A stretch of 64,000 nt of DNA. It comes from Rhodospirillum sp. Its GTDB lineage: Bacteria > Pseudomonadota > Alphaproteobacteria > Rhodospirillales > Rhodospirillaceae. A program made the translations under genes and the position numbers. The notes below the pieces were generated by a model that made no database searches, was not told the origin of the DNA, and saw only the letters and a list, made by a program, of their open reading frames with translations. This document shows, piece after piece, positions 35,801 through 44,800 of this stretch. The DNA lies in contig JAIOYK010000010.1 of assembly GCA_021741145.1 (NCBI GenBank), forward strand, positions 45,593 to 109,592, in the 5' to 3' direction. Numbering within the stretch: position 1 is the stretch's first letter; each line of letters starts with the position of its first letter.

Positions 35801-38800
35801 CGGCGGTGGCTTTGACGTGGCCGACATCCAGATTTCCCTGGCGCCGAATACCGCGGTGGAAGGGGAAAATGCCAACCCGGTCGCCCAGAACCTCATGGGG
35901 GCGGGCTCCAAGGCCTCGGATGTGGCCAATCCCTCGGTCAACCCGGGCTTCACCCTCACCGCGGGGTGGCTGAACACCGGCCACCTGGGCGTTGAATTCC
36001 GCGATGGCGAGGGGGATCCAAAGGCCGAATTGTGGATCCCCATTCAGCGGACCTTCGGTCCGGTCCATGCCGACCAGATCGGGATCGGCTACCAGAATGA
36101 CACCAACCGGGGCAGCGTCATGTTCGACGGTAGCCTGTCCCTGGCCGGGCTGACCGTGGAATTGGTGGACCTGTCCGTGTCCGTCAACTTCGCCCAGATC
36201 ACCGACTACACCCAGTATTCCCTGGATCTGGGCGGTCTGGCGGTCAGCTTCAACGGCGGCGGGGTGAGCGTCGCCGGTGGATTGCTCAAGAAGAGCGATC
36301 CCATCCGCTACGACGGTATGTTGCTGGTGAAATTCTCCACCTTCAGTATCTACGCCATCGGCTCCTTCGGCCTGGTGCCCGTCGACGCCGACAAGCCCGA
36401 GGGCGACACGGCGGTGTCCTTCTTCGCCTTCCTGAACCTGAACGCCCCCTTGGGCGGCGTTCCAGAGTTCTTCATCGAGGGGATCGCCGGGGGCTTTGGT
36501 ATCAACCGCGGCCTGACCGTGCCCGGGGCGGGGGATCTCATGTCCTTTCCGCTGATCCAGGGCGCCATTTCCTCCAGCTACTTCGGCGAGGACGCCGGTC
36601 CGGCCAAGGCCCTGGAAAAAATGGGCGATTCCGTGCCCCCAGTGGTGGGGGATTACTGGATCGCGGGGGGCTTCCGCTTCTCCACCTACAAGATACTCAC
36701 CGTCTTCGCCATGCTGATGGTGCGGTTCGGCAAGGAGTTCGAGATTGATCTGATTGGCGTGGCCCAGGCCAGCCTGCCGCCGGAGGTGCCGGTGGACAAG
36801 GCCCTGGCCTACGTGGAACTGGGTATGGTCGCCTCCTTCAAGCCCACCGAGGGCGAGATTTCCGTCACCGCTCAGCTCACCACCAATTCCTTCCTGCTGA
36901 CGAAGTCCTGCCGTCTCACCGGTGGCTTCGCGGCCATCTACTGGTACGGCTCAAATAAAAACGCCGGAGATTTCGTCATCACCCTGGGGGGCTATCACCC
37001 GGCCTTCGACCCGCCAGACCACTATCCGGTGGTTCCGCGCCTGGGCTTCAACTGGCCGGTGATCGACGAGGACGCCCTGTCCCTGAAGGTCTATGGCGGC
37101 GCCTACTTCGCCCTGACGCCGTCCATGGTGATGGCGGGGGCGGAGCTGAAGGCCTCCTTCGAGGCCGGACCGTTGTCGGCCTGGTTCGACGCCGGGGCCA
37201 ACTTCCTGATCGCCTGGCAGCCTTTCTACTACATGGCCGAGATCCACATCAGCGTGGGCGCGGCCCTGACCGTGGAAGCCTTCGGCGTGAAGGCCACTCT
37301 GTCCGCGGAATTGGGTGCCCTGCTCGAACTCTGGGGACCGGAGACCGCGGGCCGGGTCAAGGTGAATTGGTACATCATCAAGTTCACCATTCCCTTCGGC
37401 AACCAGGACGAGGACGAATCCAGCACCAAGCCCCTGAGCTGGGACCAGTTCGTCATCCGCATGCTGCCCTCGGGACAGGCGGAGGGAGGCGCGCCGGCAT
37501 CCGTCCGCGCCATGGCCGTGACCGGGGCGGCGACCGGGAAACGGGATGACGCGGGCGCCGACCCGGTGATCCTGAACGCCCAGGTCACTCAGGGCCTGTT
37601 GCGCACCGAAGACGATGGAACCATGGTGGTCCAGGCCCGGCCCCTGGAGTTCACCCTGGGCACGGCTATCCCGGCCACCACCCTCTCGGTGACTGGCCTG
37701 ACCGGTTCGGTAAGTGGCGCGGCCATTGGTGTTCGGCCCATGGAGGTGACCGAGGTCACCACGGCTCTGGTGGTCACCTTCGAGGTGAAGAATACCCAGA
37801 CCGGGGCGTGGGACGCCTATCCGGTGACCGGGGACCAGTTCGTCCTGGCGGGAACCTCCAAGCCTTCTCCCGGCGCCATGTGGGCTCGGGAGGCCTTCGA
37901 TCCTCAAGGTCTGCCCTCGGCCAAGGCCGTGGACAACACCCTGACGGGCCTGACCCTGACAAGCGGCGCGGATGTTCCCTTCAACCCCATAGGTCCCATG
38001 GACCTGCTGGAGGCCTTCGGGTACGACCAAGCCCCCATCCTGGCCTTGCCGTTCGCCGTGACTCCCAATTACGACGCGGCACCGGAATACGGGCAGACCA
38101 ATGCCTTTTCCCAGATGATGACGTCGGTCATGGCGCCCACCGTCGTGAACGAGCGGAGCGCTATCTGGGGCGCCGTGATCGACCATGGGCTGACGGCGAT
38201 CACCGCGCCCAACCTGTCAATTCTGTCCGGTTTCGCCGACCTGATCTACGTGGCGCCGCCGGCCATCGCGCCCTTGACCCAGGACGTGCTCCATGCCCCG
38301 GCCAATCCGGCCACCGTCCAAGTCGCCAAGGTCGCCGCCATGGCCGCCCGGACCACGCCTGAAGAGGAAACCGTCGAGACCCAGGCCCGTCCGCCCCGCC
38401 TGGTGGGCACGGCCAAGGTCCGTTCGCGCCGGGGAAGCCGCCGGACCACGGCCCAATGGCGGGCCGCTTCGGTCCATGACACGCCGACGGCGCCAGCCGC
38501 GGCGGGTGTTCCCTCGAGCGTTCAGGCCCGGACCAGCGCCGCCGCGGGTCCCGGCGACATGGCCCTCTTCGAGCTGGGGACCGGTGGGGTGACCGCCTCG
38601 CTGGACAGCCATGGCCGGGCGCGGGTCGTGGAGATCGACCACCTGGGCCGGGTCCACGCCGATCGCGTCGTCGATGGCGGCGCCGCGGTGCCCCTGTCCG
38701 ACCGCACCGCCCGGATCGCCCTGGTGGGCACGGCCAAGGAGGCGGAGATGGCCGCGGGATGGTCCTCCGACACCCAGGTCTTCCAGGCCGGACTGCATAC

Positions 38801-39407
38801 CCTGATCGCGCCGGGCTGCCGGATCCGCGTTCAAGCCAGTCCCCGCGGCCGCCATCGGGCAAGGGAGCTGAAGCAAACCGTGCTTTCCGCGGCCGAGATC
38901 CTGCGTCGCGACCGGGTTCAGACCGCCGGTGGCGGCACTCAAAGCGGCTGGGTGGAGACCCTGTTTCCCACCGTCCCCCAGGCGATTTTGGTGGCCCATG
39001 AGGGCGTCGCGCCGGAAGTGCGCATGACCGCGCGACCCGACGCGGGTCCCCGGACCCTGGGGCCGGTGGTCGCACCGATCTCGACCCATGATCGGAATGG
39101 GCATCAGGTCTCGGTCTATCCGGTGCCGGAGGTGGAGGACGGGGCCGAACTGGGCGTCTGGATCGCCCAGGCCGAGGGGATCCTGGGGGTTCACGCCTCC
39201 CACGAGGCGCCCCATGGGCTGATCGCCCAGGCCATGCCCGCGCGCGCGCCCAGCTTTGGCGCACCCCTGCCGCGGGCCGCCGATGTTCTGTCCCAGGGGC
39301 GGGAGGTTCGGCTTAAGGCTCAAGCCCAATCCGTGGCCGACGGCGTGCCAAGGGCCACTCCGTCCGGCCCCAGGGCCGTTCCCTCGTTCCATCTGACCGC
39401 CGCCTAA
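29868..39407 (+). CDS. Giant 3179-residue protein with a DUF6603-like region
   Basis: This 3179-residue protein is the largest in the window. The N-terminal third repeats a motif of the form SGxGxxxDPYKIxL roughly every 260 residues (near 378, 648 and 905), marking at least three related modules. The region around 2000-2520 is beta-rich and resembles DUF6603 proteins, best seen near 2375-2510 (GGYHPAFDPPDHYPVVPRLG, then GPLSAWFDAGANFLIAWQPF and VKVNWYIIKFTIPFG). After about 2800 the chain becomes Arg/Ala-rich and disordered-looking, followed by a small domain. There is no signal peptide, and no clear membrane helix or toxin motif is visible. A good GGAGAGGAG site precedes ATG 29868. The DUF6603 call is from memory of the pattern and its function is unknown. 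Confidence 0.85.
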   Translation: MPDESLRESADAFAASLVSSPITLSATEADPPIITLGLAIGLLMEDEANPDTYGLNPDWFSDPIGKTGDGLSSGGPALAALIAQLIGAASGSSLGIPVQAPANLGEWYPILDPTTKDDPKPTGLYIASTPSGENASTLGAGVLHETSVTLSELRAGQEKDQGLTGPDRVDLKVWGLVPILKMDGSVTVAMGSRDGPITIGFQVTAGEGEVLISSSGFSFTGIRLTCDLAFLPSPTVTTSLVIESLSLPTQPEARDYTLADLEAVGGGDLLALAASLAMGALTRAVGALPATSYILPAVGLGPTVPGMDGVRLPILRWDEFAALAISAASDPSVDIARPIRDWFTTIAADGDLLQAWLASVGGLVAEASGTTPSISGGGDRVDPYKISLFSVSSIGDLFFTVGTAVDAEGLRHLYPGLTFETMGTVVEDAARFQAVAALELMDFLLTPGGAGVSLTGNFSAGLRLTGPKDGDPLFSGTLGGQTYEFDSLRGAFNLINANGVVSLLPSFELVKVTTPTNLYDVLDLLNPKELVEVAADELASAISAAFNSLFNTESSTVGQSLAALLGVSEPPLPTDAIWPADLAPPFGSSRILNSMQSPVTAYTAYWSTLIATGQTVQGQKPIYYMVSALGQVLTLSGVSPGGVSGTGVGADPWKVALGPEGTVISLMSYLDTPADGATRLTTGLVAGSSVPVMAGSTLALDLRLGLLSLVARNAVIETPTILPVLAVVASLPEGFTTPEVAGAALSVGPSSLVLDWRPASGWHWNMAVGAPALEVDGVSQPVGEAMDYSDSSALESLVTDAASTFAPILTGVLGIALYRAQARAGLALNGWFGLLPNLAPHMPDGLNWPDDMPVMTPTSFDDPIGQVRAQVQAILADGDKAVPALQLLAWAITSSAETAPEVSGAGTQLNPYQLDLGLFSGTIGTLWQPEDKSALTLGLGYTTQTEVGTGIGAVTLSTALRLDAFALDWSTGKPASLEGVPSLSCAAVLAMANGDPLVERGGISVQTVGLRVSLNLSASFAVTSDLFLSTSEGERHTLGANPVDVAAMTTLVNAAFQAALASLRTSDQFDPIYGLLSQLGLMIPASGDSAQYGLDGDGWMALTSDGLGFLRTRFTTVLADTDQLADLIDVLKALSGLNPPSLPASLSGILTGLGLVVPGAGGTVVPNPEGIVAMARDPAGNLVQRFQTFMGDEAVRGLVMSTLTDGFQSTPVGPFTFDVRNGRTLSLALSKDNAIALGAFAALVGEVGLDLVTGKLGGTAELFVPEANAGLATSLSAILGEAPVVTTGLTWGDGSVPLPAPLQLYPFDAEAFITSLSEVAPAYALSVFVSRVVEARILPDYPLARMVLHLFGLVEQQGGSSGPWVMKSTLGLFEDPLDWLLSDAVIGADGTLNLQLIQDILTGLPPGAAPGGLTLVSTEMGATVTGLPYGLQVAVTADPSGAGALTITPCLAQTLPLFEGTSLNKLAVGLTLSAACQPGFTLDTDLSADIPGLSNGLSVRGGYDKLFMLSFGESGEGNPSVQLLPFLGWASLVQQLTAAAAQALLPTLTDKVLDGLAQNGAGTLANSLRTAGTNLEVSDLLTKLLGAVPNPSAMEQAALDWLSDRLDPANAGGTARAVVGLFSPYVDGISADDTGLVTYVPSSSIPLTVLAGVRTVGDTRLIGLWARGSVAVGAFATVGLAPTGAGMALPDTTLVPSFGFTVQALVTGSEGPGLVAGLDGGLSLSMDPLMDAGATGDLVVELLPQPFGVPGSQVGDAVTVWLLKVATLALPRYASALVLNTATVRQWLDAPLFPNGSTLTAAQVLQGAQLIVDDRGTYVLNSLTNLMNLGIDGFLAGFLRTLMETQVKILSLPQDGGIWVEPGSTAGSFGLRVQAPDMKLPDTTRFVFQLGASDTEWITLAGGSEDIIERAGVSIYLPIADNVPQFAELQVNLINIGVDFQGSGGQPLMDLTRFKMGAVKPRGLLTMDFAKSSFVTGYGGGFDVADIQISLAPNTAVEGENANPVAQNLMGAGSKASDVANPSVNPGFTLTAGWLNTGHLGVEFRDGEGDPKAELWIPIQRTFGPVHADQIGIGYQNDTNRGSVMFDGSLSLAGLTVELVDLSVSVNFAQITDYTQYSLDLGGLAVSFNGGGVSVAGGLLKKSDPIRYDGMLLVKFSTFSIYAIGSFGLVPVDADKPEGDTAVSFFAFLNLNAPLGGVPEFFIEGIAGGFGINRGLTVPGAGDLMSFPLIQGAISSSYFGEDAGPAKALEKMGDSVPPVVGDYWIAGGFRFSTYKILTVFAMLMVRFGKEFEIDLIGVAQASLPPEVPVDKALAYVELGMVASFKPTEGEISVTAQLTTNSFLLTKSCRLTGGFAAIYWYGSNKNAGDFVITLGGYHPAFDPPDHYPVVPRLGFNWPVIDEDALSLKVYGGAYFALTPSMVMAGAELKASFEAGPLSAWFDAGANFLIAWQPFYYMAEIHISVGAALTVEAFGVKATLSAELGALLELWGPETAGRVKVNWYIIKFTIPFGNQDEDESSTKPLSWDQFVIRMLPSGQAEGGAPASVRAMAVTGAATGKRDDAGADPVILNAQVTQGLLRTEDDGTMVVQARPLEFTLGTAIPATTLSVTGLTGSVSGAAIGVRPMEVTEVTTALVVTFEVKNTQTGAWDAYPVTGDQFVLAGTSKPSPGAMWAREAFDPQGLPSAKAVDNTLTGLTLTSGADVPFNPIGPMDLLEAFGYDQAPILALPFAVTPNYDAAPEYGQTNAFSQMMTSVMAPTVVNERSAIWGAVIDHGLTAITAPNLSILSGFADLIYVAPPAIAPLTQDVLHAPANPATVQVAKVAAMAARTTPEEETVETQARPPRLVGTAKVRSRRGSRRTTAQWRAASVHDTPTAPAAAGVPSSVQARTSAAAGPGDMALFELGTGGVTASLDSHGRARVVEIDHLGRVHADRVVDGGAAVPLSDRTARIALVGTAKEAEMAAGWSSDTQVFQAGLHTLIAPGCRIRVQASPRGRHRARELKQTVLSAAEILRRDRVQTAGGGTQSGWVETLFPTVPQAILVAHEGVAPEVRMTARPDAGPRTLGPVVAPISTHDRNGHQVSVYPVPEVEDGAELGVWIAQAEGILGVHASHEAPHGLIAQAMPARAPSFGAPLPRAADVLSQGREVRLKAQAQSVADGVPRATPSGPRAVPSFHLTAA

Positions 39408-39426
39408 GCGCCCGGAGGAAGATCCC

Positions 39427-40968
39427 ATGCCCTCGATCCCCGTCGTCCGCGAGAGTGGAACCGATCTCGAACCTGGCCAAATCCGCTTCTACGAGGCGGC
39501 CAAGCCCCCCCTGGTGGCGGGGGAGTATAAGGTCTCGGCCCAGCAAACGGTGAATGGACTGGACGATGGCCAGACCACGCCTCAATACGATCTGGAGATG
39601 CCCTTCTCGGTGACCGCCCCCCGGTTCACCCTACCCGCGGAGACGGTCCAGATGACCTATCCCCCGGCCAATGCGGCCGGGGCCTTCGACAATGCCCTGG
39701 CCAATATCGTGCTCCGGGACAAAACTCTGCCCTGGAACCGCACCTTGGACGGCTCCATCCCTCCAGAGGACAGCGTTTCCCCCCCCTGGATGGCGGTCTT
39801 GACCGTGACCGCCGGGGAACTGGGCATCCCCGACACGGTTCAAACTCCCGCGCCCACGGTTTCGGGAACGGTGCGGGACCTGACGGCGCCCGGGACCGGT
39901 ATCCTGGGGCCAAGCCTGACGGGGCTGACCGCGGCGGATCTGTCCCAGCCGCTGATCTACCTGGATCTGTCCGCGGACCTGTTCACCGCCGTGGCGCCCA
40001 GTTCGGATGATCTGGCCTTTCTGGCCCATGTGCGCGAGGTCAATACGGGCAATAAGGAGATCCTGGGACTGAAGGAACAGGGCTTCTATTCCGTCCTCGT
40101 CGGCAACCGACTGCTCCGACCGGGGGCCGTGAATTACCACTTTTTGGTATCTCTTGAGGGTTTCCAGACCAGTCTGCCGCCCAACACCATCCCGTCGTCC
40201 TGTACCAAGGTCCGCCTGGCGGTGCTCGCCTGGTGGCGGGTCACGGCCACGGCCTCGATCGGTAATTTCATCGAAATCATGCAGGCCTTGCCCGACACCG
40301 GCGGTGTGTCCCTGCCCGCGACGGCGTTCACGCCCTTCACTGGCGGAGACGTTTGCCCCGTTTCCGGCCCGACCACGCCCACCCAGGTGGCTGGCCAAGC
40401 CCTGGATCTGGGCTACGCACCCCTGGAAAGCACCATGCGCATCGGCGAACATGCCACGGCTTGGTACCGGGGACCGGCCGCGCCCGTGCCGCTGGGCAAG
40501 GATCCCCTGGGGCCGTACCTGCGAAGCGACGCGGCCATGCGCTACGACCCGGCCACGGGGATCTACGACATGTCCTACGCCGTGGCCTGGGAGATTGGCC
40601 GCCTGTTGGCTTTGACCAGCAACGCCATGGCCCAATCCCTGTACCAGTGGCGGCGCTCCGCGACCCAGTCCCTGCTGAGCGGCGCGCGTCAGGCCAGTCT
40701 GCATGGCCCCCTGTCCAGAACCACGGACGCTTTCGCCAAGCCCACCCAGGACACGGCCAAGGCCTCGCGTCAGGCCCTGGCCGACGTGCTGGGCAGCCTG
40801 GACCTGTCGGGCGCCCTGGTCGGGGGCAAGGTGCCCCGTCGGGTGGCCCGCAACTTGGTATCCCCCGTCGCGCCCGCGCCCGGCCTGCTGTCGGTGGAGG
40901 AGAACGACCGTCTCGCCACCGATCCCGATCCCCTGAGCAGTCTGCTCGCCGCCGTTCTGGCGCCCTAG
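39427..40968 (+). CDS. Orphan protein, 513 aa, of the large cluster
   Basis: This 513-residue protein is of no family I can name. The first half is beta-rich (PFSVTAPRFTLPAETVQMTY; LIYLDLSADLF; NYHFLVSLEGF). The second half is helical, with aromatic-rich segments (TAWYRGPAAPVPLG; RYDPATGIYDMSYAVAWEIG; QSLYQWRRSATQSLL). The C-terminal 80 residues look flexible. There is no signal peptide or membrane helix. The gene follows the giant gene by 19 bases, with GGAGGAAGATCCC before its ATG, so it is likely co-translated and may act with it. Confidence 0.78.
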   Translation: MPSIPVVRESGTDLEPGQIRFYEAAKPPLVAGEYKVSAQQTVNGLDDGQTTPQYDLEMPFSVTAPRFTLPAETVQMTYPPANAAGAFDNALANIVLRDKTLPWNRTLDGSIPPEDSVSPPWMAVLTVTAGELGIPDTVQTPAPTVSGTVRDLTAPGTGILGPSLTGLTAADLSQPLIYLDLSADLFTAVAPSSDDLAFLAHVREVNTGNKEILGLKEQGFYSVLVGNRLLRPGAVNYHFLVSLEGFQTSLPPNTIPSSCTKVRLAVLAWWRVTATASIGNFIEIMQALPDTGGVSLPATAFTPFTGGDVCPVSGPTTPTQVAGQALDLGYAPLESTMRIGEHATAWYRGPAAPVPLGKDPLGPYLRSDAAMRYDPATGIYDMSYAVAWEIGRLLALTSNAMAQSLYQWRRSATQSLLSGARQASLHGPLSRTTDAFAKPTQDTAKASRQALADVLGSLDLSGALVGGKVPRRVARNLVSPVAPAPGLLSVEENDRLATDPDPLSSLLAAVLAP

Positions 40969-40985
40969 GAGCGAGGTTAGACCCC

Positions 40986-41855
40986 ATGACCGCGATCAAG
41001 CCGTCCTCCCATATCACCGAGATCAAGAGCGCCCTGGCCCGGGCCGACGTCTCGGGGACGCTGCCGGAATTGCCCAAAAGCATCACCGACTGGCTGGCCC
41101 AATTGGTCCTGCTTGATGGGGTGCCCCTGTCCTACCTCGTGCCCGAGCCCGATTTGCTGCCCACGGAATCCTTGCGGTTCTTCTACTTGGACAGCAATTG
41201 GCTCAGGCGGCTGATCGACGGGGCCTTGAGCATCGGCCTGTCGTCCTCCCTGGATGTTGGGGTGCTGCTGGCCACCTATGAGGACACGGTGCTCGAAAGC
41301 CTGTCCAAGCTTTCCAGTGTGCGCGCCGCGCGCCGGGGGCTGACCGCGACCATCGAGGCCACCGACGAGACGCCGACCACCATCACCGGGTTCCTTCTGC
41401 GCTCGCGCGTGGTGTCCGGGTGGCCGGGCATGGAGGTGGCGGCTTACGCCGATCCCAACGGCAGGCCCCTGACACTGCTGCGCCTGGACCGGGTGAACAG
41501 CGACATCATGCTGGGTCTGTTCATGGGCGTTCCCAGCGAAGTGCGATTCCTGGAGCCGCCGGAGGGCTTGCACTTTGGGGTTATTCCCCAGGCCGGGGAA
41601 CCGATTGTTTACCTGCGGGGACTTGGATATGGGGACGATCCGGCGGGGATCCAAATCCTGCCGGCGGTTGCCGGGCCACTGGTGGAGCGGGACGCGGCGA
41701 CGGGGGTGCTGAACATCTCCGGGTCGGTGGACTCCCTGAAAGCGGCCCTGAAGACCGCCGGGGCCTGGAGCGAAGGCGATCCCTTCACCTCGGCGGAATT
41801 CGCCATCCAGATGACCCGGGGCGCCGGGTTGCAGATCTTCCAATGGTCGAGCTGA
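40986..41855 (+). CDS. Orphan protein, 289 aa, of the large cluster
   Basis: This 289-residue protein is of unknown family. It opens with a helical stretch (ITEIKSALARAD), then a distinctive aromatic block (GVPLSYLVPEPDLL, ESLRFFYLDSNWLRRLIDGA), then alternating beta and loop regions (GFLLRSRVVSGWPGMEVAAY). The ATG at 40986 is chosen because it lies 17 bases after the previous stop and follows GGAGCGAGG; the frame extends farther upstream only inside the previous gene. There is no signal peptide. Its place between two larger orphan genes suggests it belongs to the same assembly. Confidence 0.75.
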   Translation: MTAIKPSSHITEIKSALARADVSGTLPELPKSITDWLAQLVLLDGVPLSYLVPEPDLLPTESLRFFYLDSNWLRRLIDGALSIGLSSSLDVGVLLATYEDTVLESLSKLSSVRAARRGLTATIEATDETPTTITGFLLRSRVVSGWPGMEVAAYADPNGRPLTLLRLDRVNSDIMLGLFMGVPSEVRFLEPPEGLHFGVIPQAGEPIVYLRGLGYGDDPAGIQILPAVAGPLVERDAATGVLNISGSVDSLKAALKTAGAWSEGDPFTSAEFAIQMTRGAGLQIFQWSS

Positions 41856-41868
41856 CGGGAGGCCGACA

Positions 41869-44800
41869 ATGACCGACCCCTATGTGTGGCAGGGTCCCTG
41901 CCTCCTGACGCCGCTGACCGTGGAAGCCCTGTTGGTGGGCAACCCCAACCGGACCAGCGATTGGGCGGACCTTCAGATTTCCTATCAGAACGTGCCCCTG
42001 GGCGGGGACCCTTCGCCCAAGCCCTTCCAACTTCTGCCCGCGCCCGATGTTCCCGGTACCGGCGCCCATCTCCTGGCGATCCTGCCCAATGGCCTGCGCC
42101 AAGCCCAGACCTCGGGCGATCAGGCCACCTATATCCCCATTCCCAACCGTTGGCTGGTAACCCGCACGGCGGTCGTCACCGACGGGCAGCCGCCCAGCGT
42201 CCGTGCCTGGGTCCTGCAGGGTGACTATCTGGGGACGGAGGGCACCAACCCCTGGCCCGGCCCCACGCTCGCCGACCCCACCACCTTCATCGGCAAGGCC
42301 TTCGAGATCGACACCTGGGTCGAGACGGGTGGCCCCGCCACCCCGGTCCTGCGCGCGGCCGCCCCCGGCAGCATCAGCTGGATGGTCTGTTACGACAACG
42401 TGCGGAACATCATGGCTTTTCATGATCCCTTGACCGATGTGGCCAGCGGTTCGGTGAGCTACGGCATGGTGGGCTGGTACCAGCCTCCGTCCTTCGATCC
42501 CTTGCTGGGGGTTACCGATGGCGATCCGCACGGGTTCACCGACCAGGACAGCTGGACGGCGATCATGAACAGCCTGAGCTTTACCATCCCCGGTGGTGAC
42601 ACGGGGCTCCAGGACGCTCAGGCGGCCTGGGCCGACTGGCTGGCGGCTCACCCGGATATCGATGACTCCGCCCTGCCAGAGGCCCAGCGCGCGCTGGCCG
42701 CCCAGATCGTCGGCCATGGCTTCGTCTTCGGCTTGCCCTGGACCGGAGCCAATACGTCCTATCCCCGCGCGCCCATCCTGAGCGACACCAAGCCCCTGGC
42801 CGTGGCCGTGGGCGCCAATGGCATGGAGGCCATCGCCGCCTGGATGGCCAACGTGCTGGACAACCCCAACGCCGAGGATCTCCTGTTGGCCCTGGGCGAG
42901 GATCTGGTCTTCACCTATGGCTCGGACCCCGCGGCTTTCGCCCAGCAGACCCTGGCCGGGCGGTTCTCCAAGACCATCGGGGGGGCGGCATGGCATGTGA
43001 CCCTGGTTCACGGCCAGACCCCCAGCGGCACGGACATCCTTCAGACCGTTCCCTTGACCGACGAGCAGACCGCGGCCCTGGAAGTGCTGAACAGCGCGCA
43101 AGAGGCCATCGACACCGCCAGCCGAACCTATGACACGGTGCTGTGGGAGCTGTTTTCCCTGGTCTGGAAGGAAACCGTCGACGGCATCAGCTACGACTAT
43201 CCAACCCTGATCACCGAGCGCGTGGAAACCCTGCAAGGACTGGAAGCGACGAAGGCCGCCCAGACCACCGCCCGGAACCAGGCCCTGGCCAGTCTGAGGG
43301 ATCTGCTCGATGCCGAGGTCCACGAGGTCTCCTCCGCGCCCACCACGCGCTTCCAGGAGGGGATGGCTCCGACGGTGCTCATCGCCGGGGCGGCTGGGGC
43401 GAGTTCCTACCAGACCCAGGACGAAGTCACGGATCTGCCCTGCCGCTTCACCGGCCAGACCCTGACCGGGCTGGAGGTCGTCGACGCCGACGCCAAGTTG
43501 CCCGACCCGACCGAGGTCACCGCAGCCCAAATGCTGGCCGCGATCCCGCCTTCCTCGATCGCGCCTTCGTCGGGGGGAGGGATCCCCAAGGAGTACCAGG
43601 ATCTCCTGGGGGAATGGATGCTGCTCGACACGGGCAACGCCCAATGGATGGCACGTCTGCTCTACGCCAACGCCAATGTGACGGATTACTCCAACACCGA
43701 TCTGGAGAATTTGTCCAAGACCATCCAAACCCTGCAGACCCTGCACACCAACACGTCCCTGACCAGCGCCCTGACCGCCGACGAGGCGGGCGAGGCCGCG
43801 GGCTTCGTGGGGGTGATGCCGCCCGCGCTGTGCGCCTTGCCCTATTCGCCAGCCTGGGTCCCCCTGTTCATTGACTGGCAAACCCCCTGGTCGCCTTCCG
43901 CGGCGACGGCCGACGCCATGCTCGCCGATTGGATCCTGGATGAGTCCTACGTCTATTCCTGGACCGGCGGAGCGGTTTCCGCGGCGGTCCAGGACCATGC
44001 CGGGCGGGTGTTGCTCAACACCGCGGTCGCCGGGCAGTTTTGCCGGTCCCTGGAGGCCTTCGTGGCCTCGCCCGAGATCGACCAAATGCCCCCCACCCAA
44101 GCCAGCTTGCTGCGCCAGGCGGCCCTGGCGATGCCCCAATACGACATCATCACCCAGGGGCTCGGCGGCCTGAACGAGGCGTTTATCACCCGGGCCGGGG
44201 CCATCACCGGCCTGACCTACTCCGGGGGAACGCCCAGCGTCAACGAGACGGTCAACGCCTATCTGGCGCAATCCCCCTCCCTCGCGCCCTTGCCCAGTCC
44301 GCCGGGGTTTTACCCCCTGCGGGCGGGCCATGTGACCCTGAAGAGGATTTGGGTGGTGGATGCCTTTGGCCAGATCCTCAACCCGTCCCCAACCCAGACG
44401 GTTCTTCCCATCCGCGGCCAGGGGGTTACCACCCCGCCCACGGGATCCTCCAGCAACGGTGCTTATATTCAACTGGCGCCGCGGGTGGTGGCGCCCACGC
44501 GATTGAACCTGATGGCCCTGGACGCCAACGACGACGGCGTGCCCACCAATTCGGCGGAGTCCACCTCGCCTATCTGCGGTTGGCTGCTGCCCAACCACCT
44601 GGACAACAGCCTGCAGGTCTTCACCGCCAAGGGCACGGACCTGGGCGAAATCCTGCCCGTGGTCAATGACAGCGGCGCGGGCATGCGTTGGGATCCGGCC
44701 CCGGGGCTGACTATTCCCCTGGGGTCGCCGCCCAACGTGGAGAACGCCCATGTGCTTTCCTTTGTCAACGCGCTGCTGGCCACCCAGCTCCAGACCGGCG

